Positions 18,271-27,846 of a stretch of DNA of 64,000 bases are shown in pieces. The position numbers were made by a program, and so were the translations under genes. The stretch is from contig JADKDR010000001.1 in NCBI GenBank assembly GCA_016714535.1, positions 124,001-188,000 of the forward strand, read 5' to 3'. The first letter of the stretch is position 1. Every line of letters begins with the position of its first letter. The stretch comes from Bacteroidota bacterium (GTDB lineage: Bacteria > Bacteroidota > Bacteroidia > AKYH767-A > OLB10). Under the pieces are notes generated by a model. The model saw only the letters and a list, made by a program, of their open reading frames with translations. It was not told the origin of the DNA and made no database searches.

Positions 18271-18324
18271 AAAAGATTTTACTGCTTTATAATCCGAATG
18301 GTTTCTTGCTTCTCATTCAAATTC
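18187..18324. repeat. Right copy of the direct repeat (3' end of the M4 protease gene and its downstream flank)
   Basis: This is the intact partner of 12759-12897. It includes the last codons of the M4 protease gene, the stop at 18279-18281 and the terminator hairpin. The two copies bracket the 5.3-kb ABC efflux segment. Confidence 0.75.
18212..18247 (-). terminator. Intrinsic terminator of the M4 protease operon
   Basis: AACGCCTGC (18224-18232) pairs with GCAGGCGTT (18239-18247), with two more A-T pairs possible. On the minus strand the stem is followed by TTTTTATTTTTAAG. It lies 32 bp after the M4 stop codon. The left repeat copy retains a decayed version of this hairpin. Confidence 0.85.
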
Positions 18325-21300
18325 AATCGAAGAAAATAAACACCATTTGAAAAATCAGAAATATCAAAGTTAAATTGATTTGCCTCCTCACGGCACAATA
18401 AAACATACTCACTTACTACTCTGCCTGTCACATCATTAATGGTAACTGATACTTGGTCACTCTTTTCATAAACAAAAAGCAAGGCAAACTCTCCTGAAGT
18501 TGGGTTTGGTGAAACTTGTATTGAACCTGATATTAATTTATCAGAAGCAATTCTTGCAGGCACTAAAACTACTGCTCCGTTTCGCGCACACTTTTTATTA
18601 TCTTTAACAGTTACCGTATATGTTCCTGGCGAAAGGCCGGTAGCTGTTTGTGTGGTTTGTGCTGGAGAAGTATTCCATGTGTAACGATAAGGAGTAAATC
18701 CATTGGCAGGATTGCAGGTAGCACTTCCATTATCAAACAAAGGTCCGGTAGGATCAAGCTTGGTAAATGACATGGTAATTTGAGCAGGTTGTGTTAACGT
18801 GCGCGCAACCGTGGTAGTGCAATTATTTGCATCTGTTACGGTACATGTATATGTACCAGCAACCAGATTAGATAATGATGATGTTGTTTTATTGTTGCTC
18901 CATAAATAGGAATAAAAACCTGTTCCTCCTGTTGCCGTAAGGTTAATGGTTCCGTTTTTTTGACCATAACATTTAAGATTTGCTCCGGTAGTAGTAGCGG
19001 CCACAGCAAGTGGTTCGGATATGCTAAATGGATAGCTGGCCACATTGCAAAGGTTTTCATCTTTGGCTTCGAGGGTATGAGCTCCTGCAGGCAAACTATA
19101 ACTAACGATTGGACTATACACTCCACCATCTACCGAAAACAATACTGGCGCTGTTCCAACCGAAGTAGAAACAAACAAAGTACCATTATTACCAAAACAA
19201 GAAGCATCGGTAGTGGAATATGTTGCCGAAACCAACGGATGAATTTGCACTTCGGCCGTGGCAGTATTGGTGCACCCTATATAATCGCTAACTGTAACTG
19301 TATACGTAGAAGTTGCGCTAACTGAAGCTATCGGATTTTGAGAGGTTGTACTGCTTAAACCTAAGGCCGGACTCCATTCATATGTGGTAATAATGTTGTT
19401 TGATGACATGGTAATTTTCCATCCCCATATAGATCCTGTATCTTGCGCATAAGCATCAATAACTTTTATTTTCCATGTGCCATTAGCCGAACCCGTTAAG
19501 TTAGAAAATGACTGCTGAGGTGCGTAGGTTCCATTAAATGGTGCGGTGTTATTTCCATTGCTACCAATTACATTGGTTGCTGCTTTGCTAAAAATAGTAT
19601 GCGAAAATCCATCACCACTGCCGCCCACTCCATTTGCCAGTGTAATGGTGCTATTATCGGGCGCCACTAATCTTATGCTCAAATCTGCATCCCATGTGTG
19701 TGAAATGCTATCAATTTCTATCGAAATTAATTCAGCAGCTGTACCGCTTGATACAACGTTCATTGGGGATTCAATTCCCGTAGTATTTTGATCGGGAATC
19801 GAAATACGGTTGGTATTTGATGTTGTTAGTGGCGGTCCACCCATCCCGATGGCTGCAGCAATAGCATCCATAGCAACAGGCACATTAGGGCAAGCGTCTC
19901 CTGCACTTCCGGTTAACGAAGGTTTGGCGTTTAATACAACATTGGTGGTAGCAGTTCCTGAACATCCACTGTTAGTTGTAGCTATAACAGAGTAACCTCC
20001 TGCATTAGCCATGGTAGTGTTTGTTAAAACTGGATGTTGCTCGGTAGAATTAAAGCCATTGGGGCCTGACCATGTATAGCTGACGCCACCGGCAGCCATT
20101 AGCGTAACCGAACTACCCTCGCACACGATGCCTGTATTTGCAGCATTGGCCAGTGGATTTGGATTAAAAGGTCCATTAACTCCTACGGCATCCCATGCAT
20201 TTTTTGTTTGAAGCTGCTCATTACTGCATGGCCCAAAAATATCTACCGCTGCTTGTAAAGCGTATCTGCGTGCATCTGAATATTGCGAACCCGAAGTGAG
20301 ATAAAAATTATTATTGCGATAAGCGATTAATGCAGCTGTATTTATACCAAGGCCGGTAACATTGTAATTAAAACCAAAGTCGTTTGTACCAACACCACCA
20401 ACGGTAAGCAAATAGAACCAAAAATTTTGCACTCCTGAATTAATATGTACACCGCCATTGTCGCCCGTACCTGAATACCAGAAAGATCCAAGATAAGTAT
20501 CCGGGTCAGAAGCAGCGTTAGGGTTATTCATAAATCGCAGGGCATCTCCAGAGGTGGCGGGAGTATAACATTGGTCGCCAATAAGCCAATTAGCGGTGCC
20601 GGGAAGAGCGTAAAAATCAACACAGGTTCCAAAAATATCACTAAACGATTCGTTTAGTGCTCCTGACTCATAAGAATAAATAAGGTTCGAAGAATTTCCA
20701 GTAACACCATGTGTTAATTCGTGCCCGCACACATCAATGGTTGTAAGTGGCGAAAAGGTAACTCCGTTACCATCACCATAGGTCATTACCGAACCATTCC
20801 AAAATGCGTTGTTATAATTATTAGAATAATGGATGTAAGAAATAAGTGGAGCTCCGGCATTATTAAAACTATTTCGGTTATGCACATTAAGAAAATACTC
20901 GTAGGTTGCAATTGCACCATGATGGGCATCGTAAGCAGCATTATCCTGATTGGTGATGCTATCCCAAACATTATCATTATCAGTAAAATCCACAGCGGCT
21001 CCATAATTTGTACCCTTGTTCATATCATAGGTAAATATATTAGCTGCATGGCTATAATCGCGAAGGCGAAAACTGGAAGCATTCAGACTGTCTGTTTTTA
21101 TAGTTTGCCAACCGCTATACTTGGTAAGGGCTGTGCCTGTGCTTACAAATTCACATATACGATTTATCTTCTTAACCACGTTTCCTGATTGTGCATCAAC
21201 ATAAACAAAATCGCGACTCATTGGCTCGTGTGCATATATATCCATCTTCCAACATAACAAATATTTATTCTTCGATTCAGAATCAGGATTTTTTATGATC

Positions 21301-21857
21301 ACCAACTCGGGCACAGGATATAAGGTTGCCTGCTGATTTCCCGATACCTGCTTGTGCCATTTTTGTTCGCCAGTAATCTCCCACTTATATTTTAATGCTC
21401 CTATTTCAGCTTTGGCAATTAGTATGGAATTTTCTTTAGATATTGTGGGAACAACGTTTAAGTCAATCTCACTTAAAAACTCTCCATTTGCATGCAGTAC
21501 TGCATTTCCTTTTTCATGCAGAATAAACTCTCCTGTCTCTACCATGATAGCTTTATAATGCTGTTGATAGCGGTGATGGGTAAAACCCAAATTGTCAGCA
21601 TCGCTTCGTTGCAAAATAAATGAGTCATCATTGCCAATACCCAGTATGGGCTTTAGTTCAATAAAAGCAAATTGCTTTGCCACTTTTGCCTGCTCTTTAA
21701 AGACGATAAAATCTGGCTTGGTTGCATCTGCATCAAACTCTGCAAATGCTGCTGATGATTTACTATCATAAAAGACCTGAAATCCGGGTTTCATTTGCGC
21801 CTTAACGCAAAGCGAAAAAACAAGATTAATAATAAGACATGTAAGTTTATTTTGCAT
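18279..21857 (-). CDS. Secreted M4 (thermolysin-type) metalloprotease with P-domain, SprB-like repeats and T9SS sorting domain
   Basis: The 1192-aa protein has a signal peptide (1-20), an FTP/PepSY-type propeptide (about 25-235) and an M4 catalytic domain (about 240-570). The zinc motif HELTH is at 379-383 with catalytic Glu380, and the third ligand Glu403 sits in ALNESFSD. After the protease come an Ig-like segment (about 580-645), a proprotein-convertase P-type domain (about 690-805, SHTWDADLSIRLVAPD to GTWKIKVIDAYAQDTG), repeats with Y-x-x-x-W-x-N and GTYTCTVTDANNC (SprB type), and a T9SS domain ending IRIIKQ. It is predicted to be exported and autoactivated by propeptide cleavage. It is last in a four-gene operon, 11 bp after the 147-aa gene. 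Confidence 0.93.
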   Translation of the reverse strand: MQNKLTCLIINLVFSLCVKAQMKPGFQVFYDSKSSAAFAEFDADATKPDFIVFKEQAKVAKQFAFIELKPILGIGNDDSFILQRSDADNLGFTHHRYQQHYKAIMVETGEFILHEKGNAVLHANGEFLSEIDLNVVPTISKENSILIAKAEIGALKYKWEITGEQKWHKQVSGNQQATLYPVPELVIIKNPDSESKNKYLLCWKMDIYAHEPMSRDFVYVDAQSGNVVKKINRICEFVSTGTALTKYSGWQTIKTDSLNASSFRLRDYSHAANIFTYDMNKGTNYGAAVDFTDNDNVWDSITNQDNAAYDAHHGAIATYEYFLNVHNRNSFNNAGAPLISYIHYSNNYNNAFWNGSVMTYGDGNGVTFSPLTTIDVCGHELTHGVTGNSSNLIYSYESGALNESFSDIFGTCVDFYALPGTANWLIGDQCYTPATSGDALRFMNNPNAASDPDTYLGSFWYSGTGDNGGVHINSGVQNFWFYLLTVGGVGTNDFGFNYNVTGLGINTAALIAYRNNNFYLTSGSQYSDARRYALQAAVDIFGPCSNEQLQTKNAWDAVGVNGPFNPNPLANAANTGIVCEGSSVTLMAAGGVSYTWSGPNGFNSTEQHPVLTNTTMANAGGYSVIATTNSGCSGTATTNVVLNAKPSLTGSAGDACPNVPVAMDAIAAAIGMGGPPLTTSNTNRISIPDQNTTGIESPMNVVSSGTAAELISIEIDSISHTWDADLSIRLVAPDNSTITLANGVGGSGDGFSHTIFSKAATNVIGSNGNNTAPFNGTYAPQQSFSNLTGSANGTWKIKVIDAYAQDTGSIWGWKITMSSNNIITTYEWSPALGLSSTTSQNPIASVSATSTYTVTVSDYIGCTNTATAEVQIHPLVSATYSTTDASCFGNNGTLFVSTSVGTAPVLFSVDGGVYSPIVSYSLPAGAHTLEAKDENLCNVASYPFSISEPLAVAATTTGANLKCYGQKNGTINLTATGGTGFYSYLWSNNKTTSSLSNLVAGTYTCTVTDANNCTTTVARTLTQPAQITMSFTKLDPTGPLFDNGSATCNPANGFTPYRYTWNTSPAQTTQTATGLSPGTYTVTVKDNKKCARNGAVVLVPARIASDKLISGSIQVSPNPTSGEFALLFVYEKSDQVSVTINDVTGRVVSEYVLLCREEANQFNFDISDFSNGVYFLRLNLNEKQETIRIIKQ

Positions 21858-21868
21858 TTCCTTATTTT

Positions 21869-22312
21869 TTATTTTGATGTTTCACTATACACACCAACTA
21901 CCATTACCGGTAGATCTACTTCCATGGCATTTTCATCAAGCGCCTTAATTTCCTTTAAGTAAATTGAATCACCTTCTTTCATTTCCTTTATTCCCTTGCG
22001 GGCCATAATAGGCATTCCAAATTCACCTATTCCAAAGTCTCTGAAAGCATATGGTTCTTTTACAATGATATTAATCTGGAAATTTTTAAGAACATATTTC
22101 TTGCCATTATCGCACATCACTTCCAGTTTTTCTAATTCGCTCCAAGCTATCATTTGCTCGGCTGTAGCTTTATTGCTCATTTTTCCATTTACTACTAAGC
22201 CTGTCTTAGTAGGAGCTTTTGCTTTTGGGGCCGGTTTCTTTTTTGTTTGAGCAACAGCGGTTACTGAAGCCAACACTATAACTGCAAACAAAACAGTGAG
22301 TAATTTTTTCAT
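21869..22312 (-). CDS. Secreted protein of unknown function (147 aa)
   Basis: I do not recognise the family. A signal peptide (MKKLLTVLFAVIVLASVTAVAQ, first 21 or so residues) is followed by a short Lys/Pro/Ala linker (KKKPAPKAKAPTKTG) and a compact beta-rich domain (about 40-147) with LEVMCDNGKKYVLKNFQIN and GDSIYLKEIKALDENAM. The domain looks like a small beta-sandwich without obvious catalytic residues. It lies 9 bp downstream of ytxJ and 11 bp upstream of the M4 protease gene, so it should be co-transcribed with both. Confidence 0.7.
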   Translation of the reverse strand: MKKLLTVLFAVIVLASVTAVAQTKKKPAPKAKAPTKTGLVVNGKMSNKATAEQMIAWSELEKLEVMCDNGKKYVLKNFQINIIVKEPYAFRDFGIGEFGMPIMARKGIKEMKEGDSIYLKEIKALDENAMEVDLPVMVVGVYSETSK

Positions 22313-22321
22313 TTTTTCTTA

Positions 22322-22645
22322 TTATAAATTTGAATCGATTTGATGATTTAAAATATTTTCGTGGTTAGCAACACTTTGTGCAAGATGATTTTTAATGCAA
22401 ATTAATTGTGGTGATTCATGTTTAATATTTAATCGCTGAGCAATATGATTGGATACTTCTCTTAGGTTTATTAAATCCAATAAGTAAATATTCTGCGGTT
22501 GCGTTTCTGTTTCCGCCATAAAATTCTTGAGCACCATTCTGCTTACACTGCATCGCGTACTGTGTTTAAAAATCATTGCCCCCGATATTTCGGAGGCAAG
22601 GACATTTTCAAACTGTTCAATAGATTCTAGATTCTTCCAAGGCAT
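22322..22645 (-). CDS. ytxJ: Bacillithiol-system monothiol protein YtxJ (BrxC family)
   Basis: The 107-aa thioredoxin-fold protein has the YtxJ signature FKHSTRCSVSR (26-36), with the single redox cysteine Cys32 after a T-R, and a cis-proline region ESPQLICIKN near 78-87. YtxJ/BrxC proteins are linked to protein de-bacillithiolation and redox repair in bacteria that make bacillithiol, which includes many Bacteroidota. It lies in an operon of small exported proteins and the M4 protease, which is not its usual metabolic context. The start ATG at 22645 gives MPWKNLES. Confidence 0.75.
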   Translation of the reverse strand: MPWKNLESIEQFENVLASEISGAMIFKHSTRCSVSRMVLKNFMAETETQPQNIYLLDLINLREVSNHIAQRLNIKHESPQLICIKNHLAQSVANHENILNHQIDSNL

Positions 22646-22663
22646 AGGCTTAAAAATAAATTA

Positions 22664-23308
22664 TTATTCTTTTTTTGCAAAGCCCATAGCTACGGCCAAT
22701 TTATCAAAATCAAGTGATTCGGCAAAAGCCAAAAACTCTTTTTCAGTTTTATAACCATTTCCTTGAAAGGTAATAACCGATGAATAAAAAGGCATGCTCA
22801 TATAAGCAACACCAGCTGCTCCCTCTTCGCCATCGGCAGATATGTTAAAACGTAATAATGCCTTGTGCTCCTTTACTACCACACGCTTACCAACTTCTCC
22901 TTCGGGGTAATCATCTTTATTATCTAAAAACATATTAAGCGAAGACAGTTGTGGAGAATTAGGTTGTAACGTTAGGCTAATGGATTTTCCTTCTTCATTA
23001 TAGTATTGACGGCTAACCTGCATGCCAGCACCCATAAGAGTTCCAAGGCTGGTTACCTGATCGTTAGCTACATCGCAGTTAAGACCTGAAGAAGATACCG
23101 GTAAACCTGTAAGAATCTGTGCACCCAATATTTCGTTAATAATATTGATACCTTCCTGTAAACTTGCAGCAGCTTCCTTATACTTTTTTTCTTTTACGTA
23201 CTCACCGCCATCTTTTAACATGCGGTTAATTTTTTCCTCTTTGCTTTCTTGTGCAATTGCACCTGCATACATACAAACAGCAATGGCTGCTAAAAAAACT
23301 TTCTTCAT
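22664..23308 (-). CDS. Secreted protein of unknown function (214 aa)
   Basis: The best start is the ATG at 23308, because it gives a clean signal peptide (MKKVFLAAIAVCMYAGAIAQ); an upstream ATG at 23347 would add 13 residues before it. The mature part begins with a charged helix (ESKEEKINRMLKDGGEYVKE), then a segment with LNCDVANDQVTSLGTLMGAG. It ends in a beta-rich part with SSVITFQGNGYKTEKEFL. I do not recognise a family. It is the first gene of the operon with ytxJ, the 147-aa protein and the M4 protease. Confidence 0.7.
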   Translation of the reverse strand: MKKVFLAAIAVCMYAGAIAQESKEEKINRMLKDGGEYVKEKKYKEAAASLQEGINIINEILGAQILTGLPVSSSGLNCDVANDQVTSLGTLMGAGMQVSRQYYNEEGKSISLTLQPNSPQLSSLNMFLDNKDDYPEGEVGKRVVVKEHKALLRFNISADGEEGAAGVAYMSMPFYSSVITFQGNGYKTEKEFLAFAESLDFDKLAVAMGFAKKE

Positions 23309-23344
23309 AATTTTTCTAATTTTTGAGATATTTTTAATGAATGG

Positions 23345-23352
23345 CAAATTTA
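23345..23352 (-). promoter_or_regulatory. -7 box of the ytxJ-M4 protease operon
   Basis: The minus strand reads TAAATTTG, an exact -7 match 36 bp upstream of the ATG at 23308. The -33 region is only partly conserved. Confidence 0.45.
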
Positions 23353-23441
23353 CAATAAAAATATTATGCTACTCATAAAATATGCCAAATACTTAATTAC
23401 CCTTTTTTTAATAAAACATCAGTTTTACCAGATGTGTCAAA

Positions 23442-25909
23442 CTAATTCGCAATTGATTGAGCTAAGATTTTGGCAATACGGTCTTCCATCGATTCATTGG
23501 AAATAGTTTCGCGTAAGCGATCAACCATTAATGGAAACGAAAACGGGCTGAACGATTCGGGAGTTGTGATATATATGCTGGAAGTCGCAATTCGTTGCAA
23601 GGTGCTAAGCAATCGGGCTTCTTCTACCTGATATTGCAATACCTCGTTTAATGCCTGCCGCAGGAGCAAATTATGTCGGTCGTACTCGCTAAATACTTTG
23701 TAAAAAAGTGCTGAATTAGATTGCAAATGCCTGGTTTTCATTTGCTGTCCGGGGTTGCCTTGAAATACCAAGCCTGCAATAACGGCAATGTCTCTAAATC
23801 GTCTACGTACCATTTCGGTGGCATTGATGCCCTGTTGCAAATCATCTAAAAAATTTTGTTGACTTAATAATTCAAGAACATTGTTTATATTCAATGGAAT
23901 TTCCGAATCGCTTAGCAATTCGAAACCATAATCATTCAGTGCAATGGAAAAAGTCATTGGTGCCACACGCGAAAGTCGGTGAGCAAGCATGGCCGCCATT
24001 GCTTCATGCACACTTCTTCCTTCAAATGGATATACAAAGACATGATATCCCTGATTGGTTTTTATTTTTTCGATAAGCAACTCTCCGGTACTTGGCACAC
24101 GCGAATATTGAGCTTGAGTTAGCAGCAAGGGTTGCAGGCTTTTTAATTCGAGCTCTTGCCGGTTGCCTCTTGCCGCGCGATTCAGCTGCAGGCGCAGCAT
24201 GGTTCCCAAATTAGATGAAAGGGACATACGCCCACCCATCCACGAAGGCACTAATGCTTTGGTCGACTTACTTTTGCGAGCAAACGCAGTCATTTCATGC
24301 ATCTTTATAAACTCAAGATTTTGTCCGGCAAGGCTGAATACATCTCCTTCGTTTAGACGTGAAATAAAATACTCTTCGATGGTTCCAATTCTTTTCCCAT
24401 TTAAAAGTTTTACTGATACGATTTGTTCACTTACTATAGTGCCAATACTTAAACGGTGGCGCATGGCGATTTTTCGATCGGTAACTTTCCACAATCCTTC
24501 CAGAATTTCAATTTTCTTAAACTCATCATATTTAGAAAGCACTTCGCCACCCTGATGCAAAAATTTCAAACACCAATCAAACTCATGCCTGGCAATAGTA
24601 GCAAAGGCATGTGTTGTTTTAATTTCTTCAAACACCTTATCGGGATAAAATCCAATACCGGTAGCAAGTGTGGTTAGATATTGCAGCAGCACATCGAAAC
24701 ACAACGTATATGGATACCGTGACTCAAAAATTCCCTTGTCGATAGCAGCGCGTAGGGCTGCACATTCAAGCAGTTCAAGCGCATTGGTGGGCAAAAGAAT
24801 ATTTTGCTTTTTGCTCCCGGCTTATGTCCACTGCGGCCAGCACGTTGCACAAATCGCGCTATGCCTTTGGGAGAGCCAATTTGTATAATGATATCAACGG
24901 GGGCAAAATCAACTCCGAGGTCGAGGCTCGATGTGCACACCACGAGTTTCATCTTATTGGCGTGTACAGCTTGCTCTACCCACTTACGCACTTTGCTGTC
25001 TATGCTGCCATGATGCAAGGCCATAGCGCCTGCCAGGCCGGGCATTATGGTTAACAGATGATGATACCATATTTCGCTTTGCGCTCGTGTATTGGTAAAT
25101 AATAAACAAGAATTACAATTTTCTATGATGGGTATGAGCGATTGGCTCATACGAATTCCTAAGTGACCGGCATACGGATAGCGCTCATCACCGGGAGGCA
25201 ACACAGGAATTACTTCTATCTCTTTTTTTAATTTAGATTTTACTACAACGCCCTGATGCTTGATACCCAAAAGTGTGGTAAGCGATTGATCCATATTTTC
25301 GATGGTTGCCGAAATGCCCCATATAAGAAGCTTTTCACTTGTCATGTTTGCTATTCGCGATAATGCCAATTCAACTTGCACACCGCGCTTACTGCCTATT
25401 AATTCATGCCACTCATCGACTACGATTGCACTTAGCTTAGCAAAGAAGCGACTACATTCCTTTGAGGCAAGCAGCAGGTGAACACTTTCGGGGGTAATAA
25501 TTAAAATTTCGGGCATTCGTTTGGCTTGTTGCGCTCGCTTTGCGGTAGTGGTATCACCATTTCGAACACCTACTTGTATTGACAAGCCAAGCGCTTTTAT
25601 TACCTCATTCATTACTTGTTCGGTATCGCGCGCCAATGCTCGTAATGGGGTTATCCAAAGTAATTGTAAGCCATCGGTATTTCTCTTTTTGTTGCCATGC
25701 CCATTTATATAATGCATTAAAAATGGCAGCAAGAGCGCATAGGTTTTTCCAAAGCCGGTTGGCGCATTTAGCATTCCGCTGCGGCCGGTTAAAAAGTGAT
25801 GCCACGTTTCTGATTGAAAGTCAAATGGACTAAAGCCCCTGCTCTCTAAAAAATCGAGAACACGCTTATACCCATCCGTAGCCTTGTATTTTGAATTTGA
25901 TTCTGGCAT
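23442..25909 (-). CDS. DEXH-box DNA helicase, ligase-associated/Lhr-like (frameshifted)
   Basis: The superfamily 2 helicase is split into two overlapping frames. The first (25909 to 24674) has Walker A NAPTGFGKTYAL, motif Ia TPLRALARD, the DEWHE box, motif III WGISATI, and motifs IV-VI up to VQRAGRSGHKPGAKSK. The second (24794 to 23442) continues PTNALELLECAALR and the C-terminal winged-helix and domain-4 region with GRSVHEAMAAMLAHRLS. Adding one base to the A4 run at 24793-24796 (T4 in the coding sense) joins them to 822 aa, the normal length of the helicase that often accompanies a DNA-repair ligase. No ligase or nuclease partner is adjacent here. Confidence 0.85.
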
Positions 25910-25956
25910 TAATAAATAAGAATTATCAGAATCAATATTTTATTTAGTGGCGCTTA

Positions 25957-27621
25957 TTACTTTACATACTCCTTAAAGATAGCGTTTAGCCACTTTAACA
26001 TTAATAACAAGAACAGGGTGGCGCCAATAAGCAAACCAAAATTCAACCAAAAGAAATAAGTCTTGTCAGCATATTCATCCCACAAACTGGCAAGCACACC
26101 GCTCAACTTGTTACCAATAGAAGTAGCTAGAAACCACCCACCCATCATGAGCGAAGTTATCCTTTGCGGGCTTAATTTAGAAACTACGCTTAGCCCCATG
26201 GGGCTAAGGCATAACTCACCAATAGTGATTACACCATAATTGGCAATGAGCCACCATAGCGATACTTTTTCGGTTCCATTGTTGCCAGCCATAACAGCAC
26301 CTACCATAACCAAAACTGATAAGGCTGAAACAAAAAGTCCTAATGCGATTTTAGTGGGAGTTGATGGTTCGCGCCTAAGCCTTCCTAACCAGGAGAAAAA
26401 TGCAACCACAACCGGAGTTAGCAATATAACCCATCCCGGATTAATAGACTGACTTAAATTAGGTGCCCATACACTAATCTTATCGCCATCGCGAGGCAAC
26501 TCGGCCTTATTCATATTATGAAAGTATGAAGGATAGTCATAGATGGTCATTGTTTTGCCATTGGCATCGCGTTGCAGCCTAAACTGCGCATCATATAGGG
26601 TAACCGTGTCGCGGGTATAAGCAATATCCTTACTTAGCTTAAGGCTTTGCATTACCGTTTTTGTAGTTCCATTAATTTCGCGGTTGGTATAGCGATCGGC
26701 CCAGGTATTAAGTGCGCTACCGTTTAATTTAAATACGGCCCAAAAAAGTATTACTACTCCAAAAATTGCAAGTAAGGCACCAATGGGTTTTTTCTCATGC
26801 GCTTCGGCATTAAAATATTCGCGTAAGTAAAAATACAAAACCGGAATGCAGGCAAACACAAATGCATCGGTACTATCACTTCCAAAAATATTTCCTTTGG
26901 GATTTGTGATGGTATCTGTTACTCCTTTTATAAGCCATCCACCAATTCCGAATACTACAGATGGTATTAGAATCATCCAGACAATTCTGCTCAATGGCAT
27001 ATCGCCCGGCTTGGTACCTTTTATAATATCGAAATCTTTGTAGTGTTTTGTTCCTATTAAAAATACCAATACCCCAATAAACATACCTACGCCTGCTGCC
27101 AAAAACGCCCAAGCCCATCCATAAGTAAGATATAATGCCGCGCCAAAAAAATTACAGATAAAAGCACCAATATTAATACCCATGTAAAAGATATTATAGC
27201 CAGTATCTTTAAGGTGCTTATGTTCGGGAGTTGAATATAAATTTCCGAGCAAGGTACTTATGTTAGGTTTAAAGAAACCATTGCCAAAAATAACCAACGT
27301 CATAGCCAGATAAAGCATAGGTTTGCTATGCACACCCATGAGGCAATAGCCAATACCCATAAGCAAGCCTCCCATAATAATCGACTTGCGATAGCCCAAA
27401 TATCGGTCGGCCAATAATCCTCCAATAAAAGGCGTTAAAAATACAAGAGCTATGAAAGTACCATACAAATCGGCACTTTCAGCTTCGTTCATAGAAAATC
27501 CGGCTTTCTGATCTTTAAGATATAAGGTAAAAATACCAATCATGAGATAGTAACCGAAGCGTTCCCACATTTCGCTAAAGAAGAGATAGGGTAACCCTTT
27601 AGGATGATTTGTTTGTGACAT
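25957..27621 (-). CDS. POT/PTR family proton-coupled oligopeptide transporter
   Basis: The 554-aa inner-membrane protein imports di- and tripeptides with protons. It opens with the family motif MWERFGYYLMIGIFTLYL (residues 18-35). It also has FGNGFFKPNISTLLGNLY, the first PTR2 signature, and YNIFYMGINIGAFICNFFG. About 12-14 membrane helices are visible; between them lies an unusually long extramembrane insert (about 310-395, including TDSYTRDTV-like and YDYPSYFHNMNKAEL segments), typical for Bacteroidota POT proteins. It would take up products of the secreted proteases encoded nearby; that link is an inference from context. The single frame is intact. Confidence 0.92.
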   Translation of the reverse strand: MSQTNHPKGLPYLFFSEMWERFGYYLMIGIFTLYLKDQKAGFSMNEAESADLYGTFIALVFLTPFIGGLLADRYLGYRKSIIMGGLLMGIGYCLMGVHSKPMLYLAMTLVIFGNGFFKPNISTLLGNLYSTPEHKHLKDTGYNIFYMGINIGAFICNFFGAALYLTYGWAWAFLAAGVGMFIGVLVFLIGTKHYKDFDIIKGTKPGDMPLSRIVWMILIPSVVFGIGGWLIKGVTDTITNPKGNIFGSDSTDAFVFACIPVLYFYLREYFNAEAHEKKPIGALLAIFGVVILFWAVFKLNGSALNTWADRYTNREINGTTKTVMQSLKLSKDIAYTRDTVTLYDAQFRLQRDANGKTMTIYDYPSYFHNMNKAELPRDGDKISVWAPNLSQSINPGWVILLTPVVVAFFSWLGRLRREPSTPTKIALGLFVSALSVLVMVGAVMAGNNGTEKVSLWWLIANYGVITIGELCLSPMGLSVVSKLSPQRITSLMMGGWFLATSIGNKLSGVLASLWDEYADKTYFFWLNFGLLIGATLFLLLMLKWLNAIFKEYVK

Positions 27622-27809
27622 AAATTATTCCGCTATTATTTTTTGAAAATGCAATAAAGGCAAAAATTCAATTTAAAATGAAATCTTCTTCTGTTTAAAC
27701 TATACCAACTAAAATGTCTTAAAGAATTAGCACTTTAAAAAAACAAACCTATGACACAAAAAAGATTGTTATCCATTCGTTAAAAGGGTATGCTTTAACA
27801 GGAATAGAC

Positions 27810-27817
27810 TATTTTTG
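27810..27817 (+). promoter_or_regulatory. -7 box of the Asp-box repeat protein gene
   Basis: TATTTTTG matches TAnnTTTG, 29 bp before the ATG at 27847. No TTTG is present at the -33 position. Confidence 0.4.
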
Positions 27818-27846
27818 TTTCATCTTTTAAAAATCAATTCAAGCGT

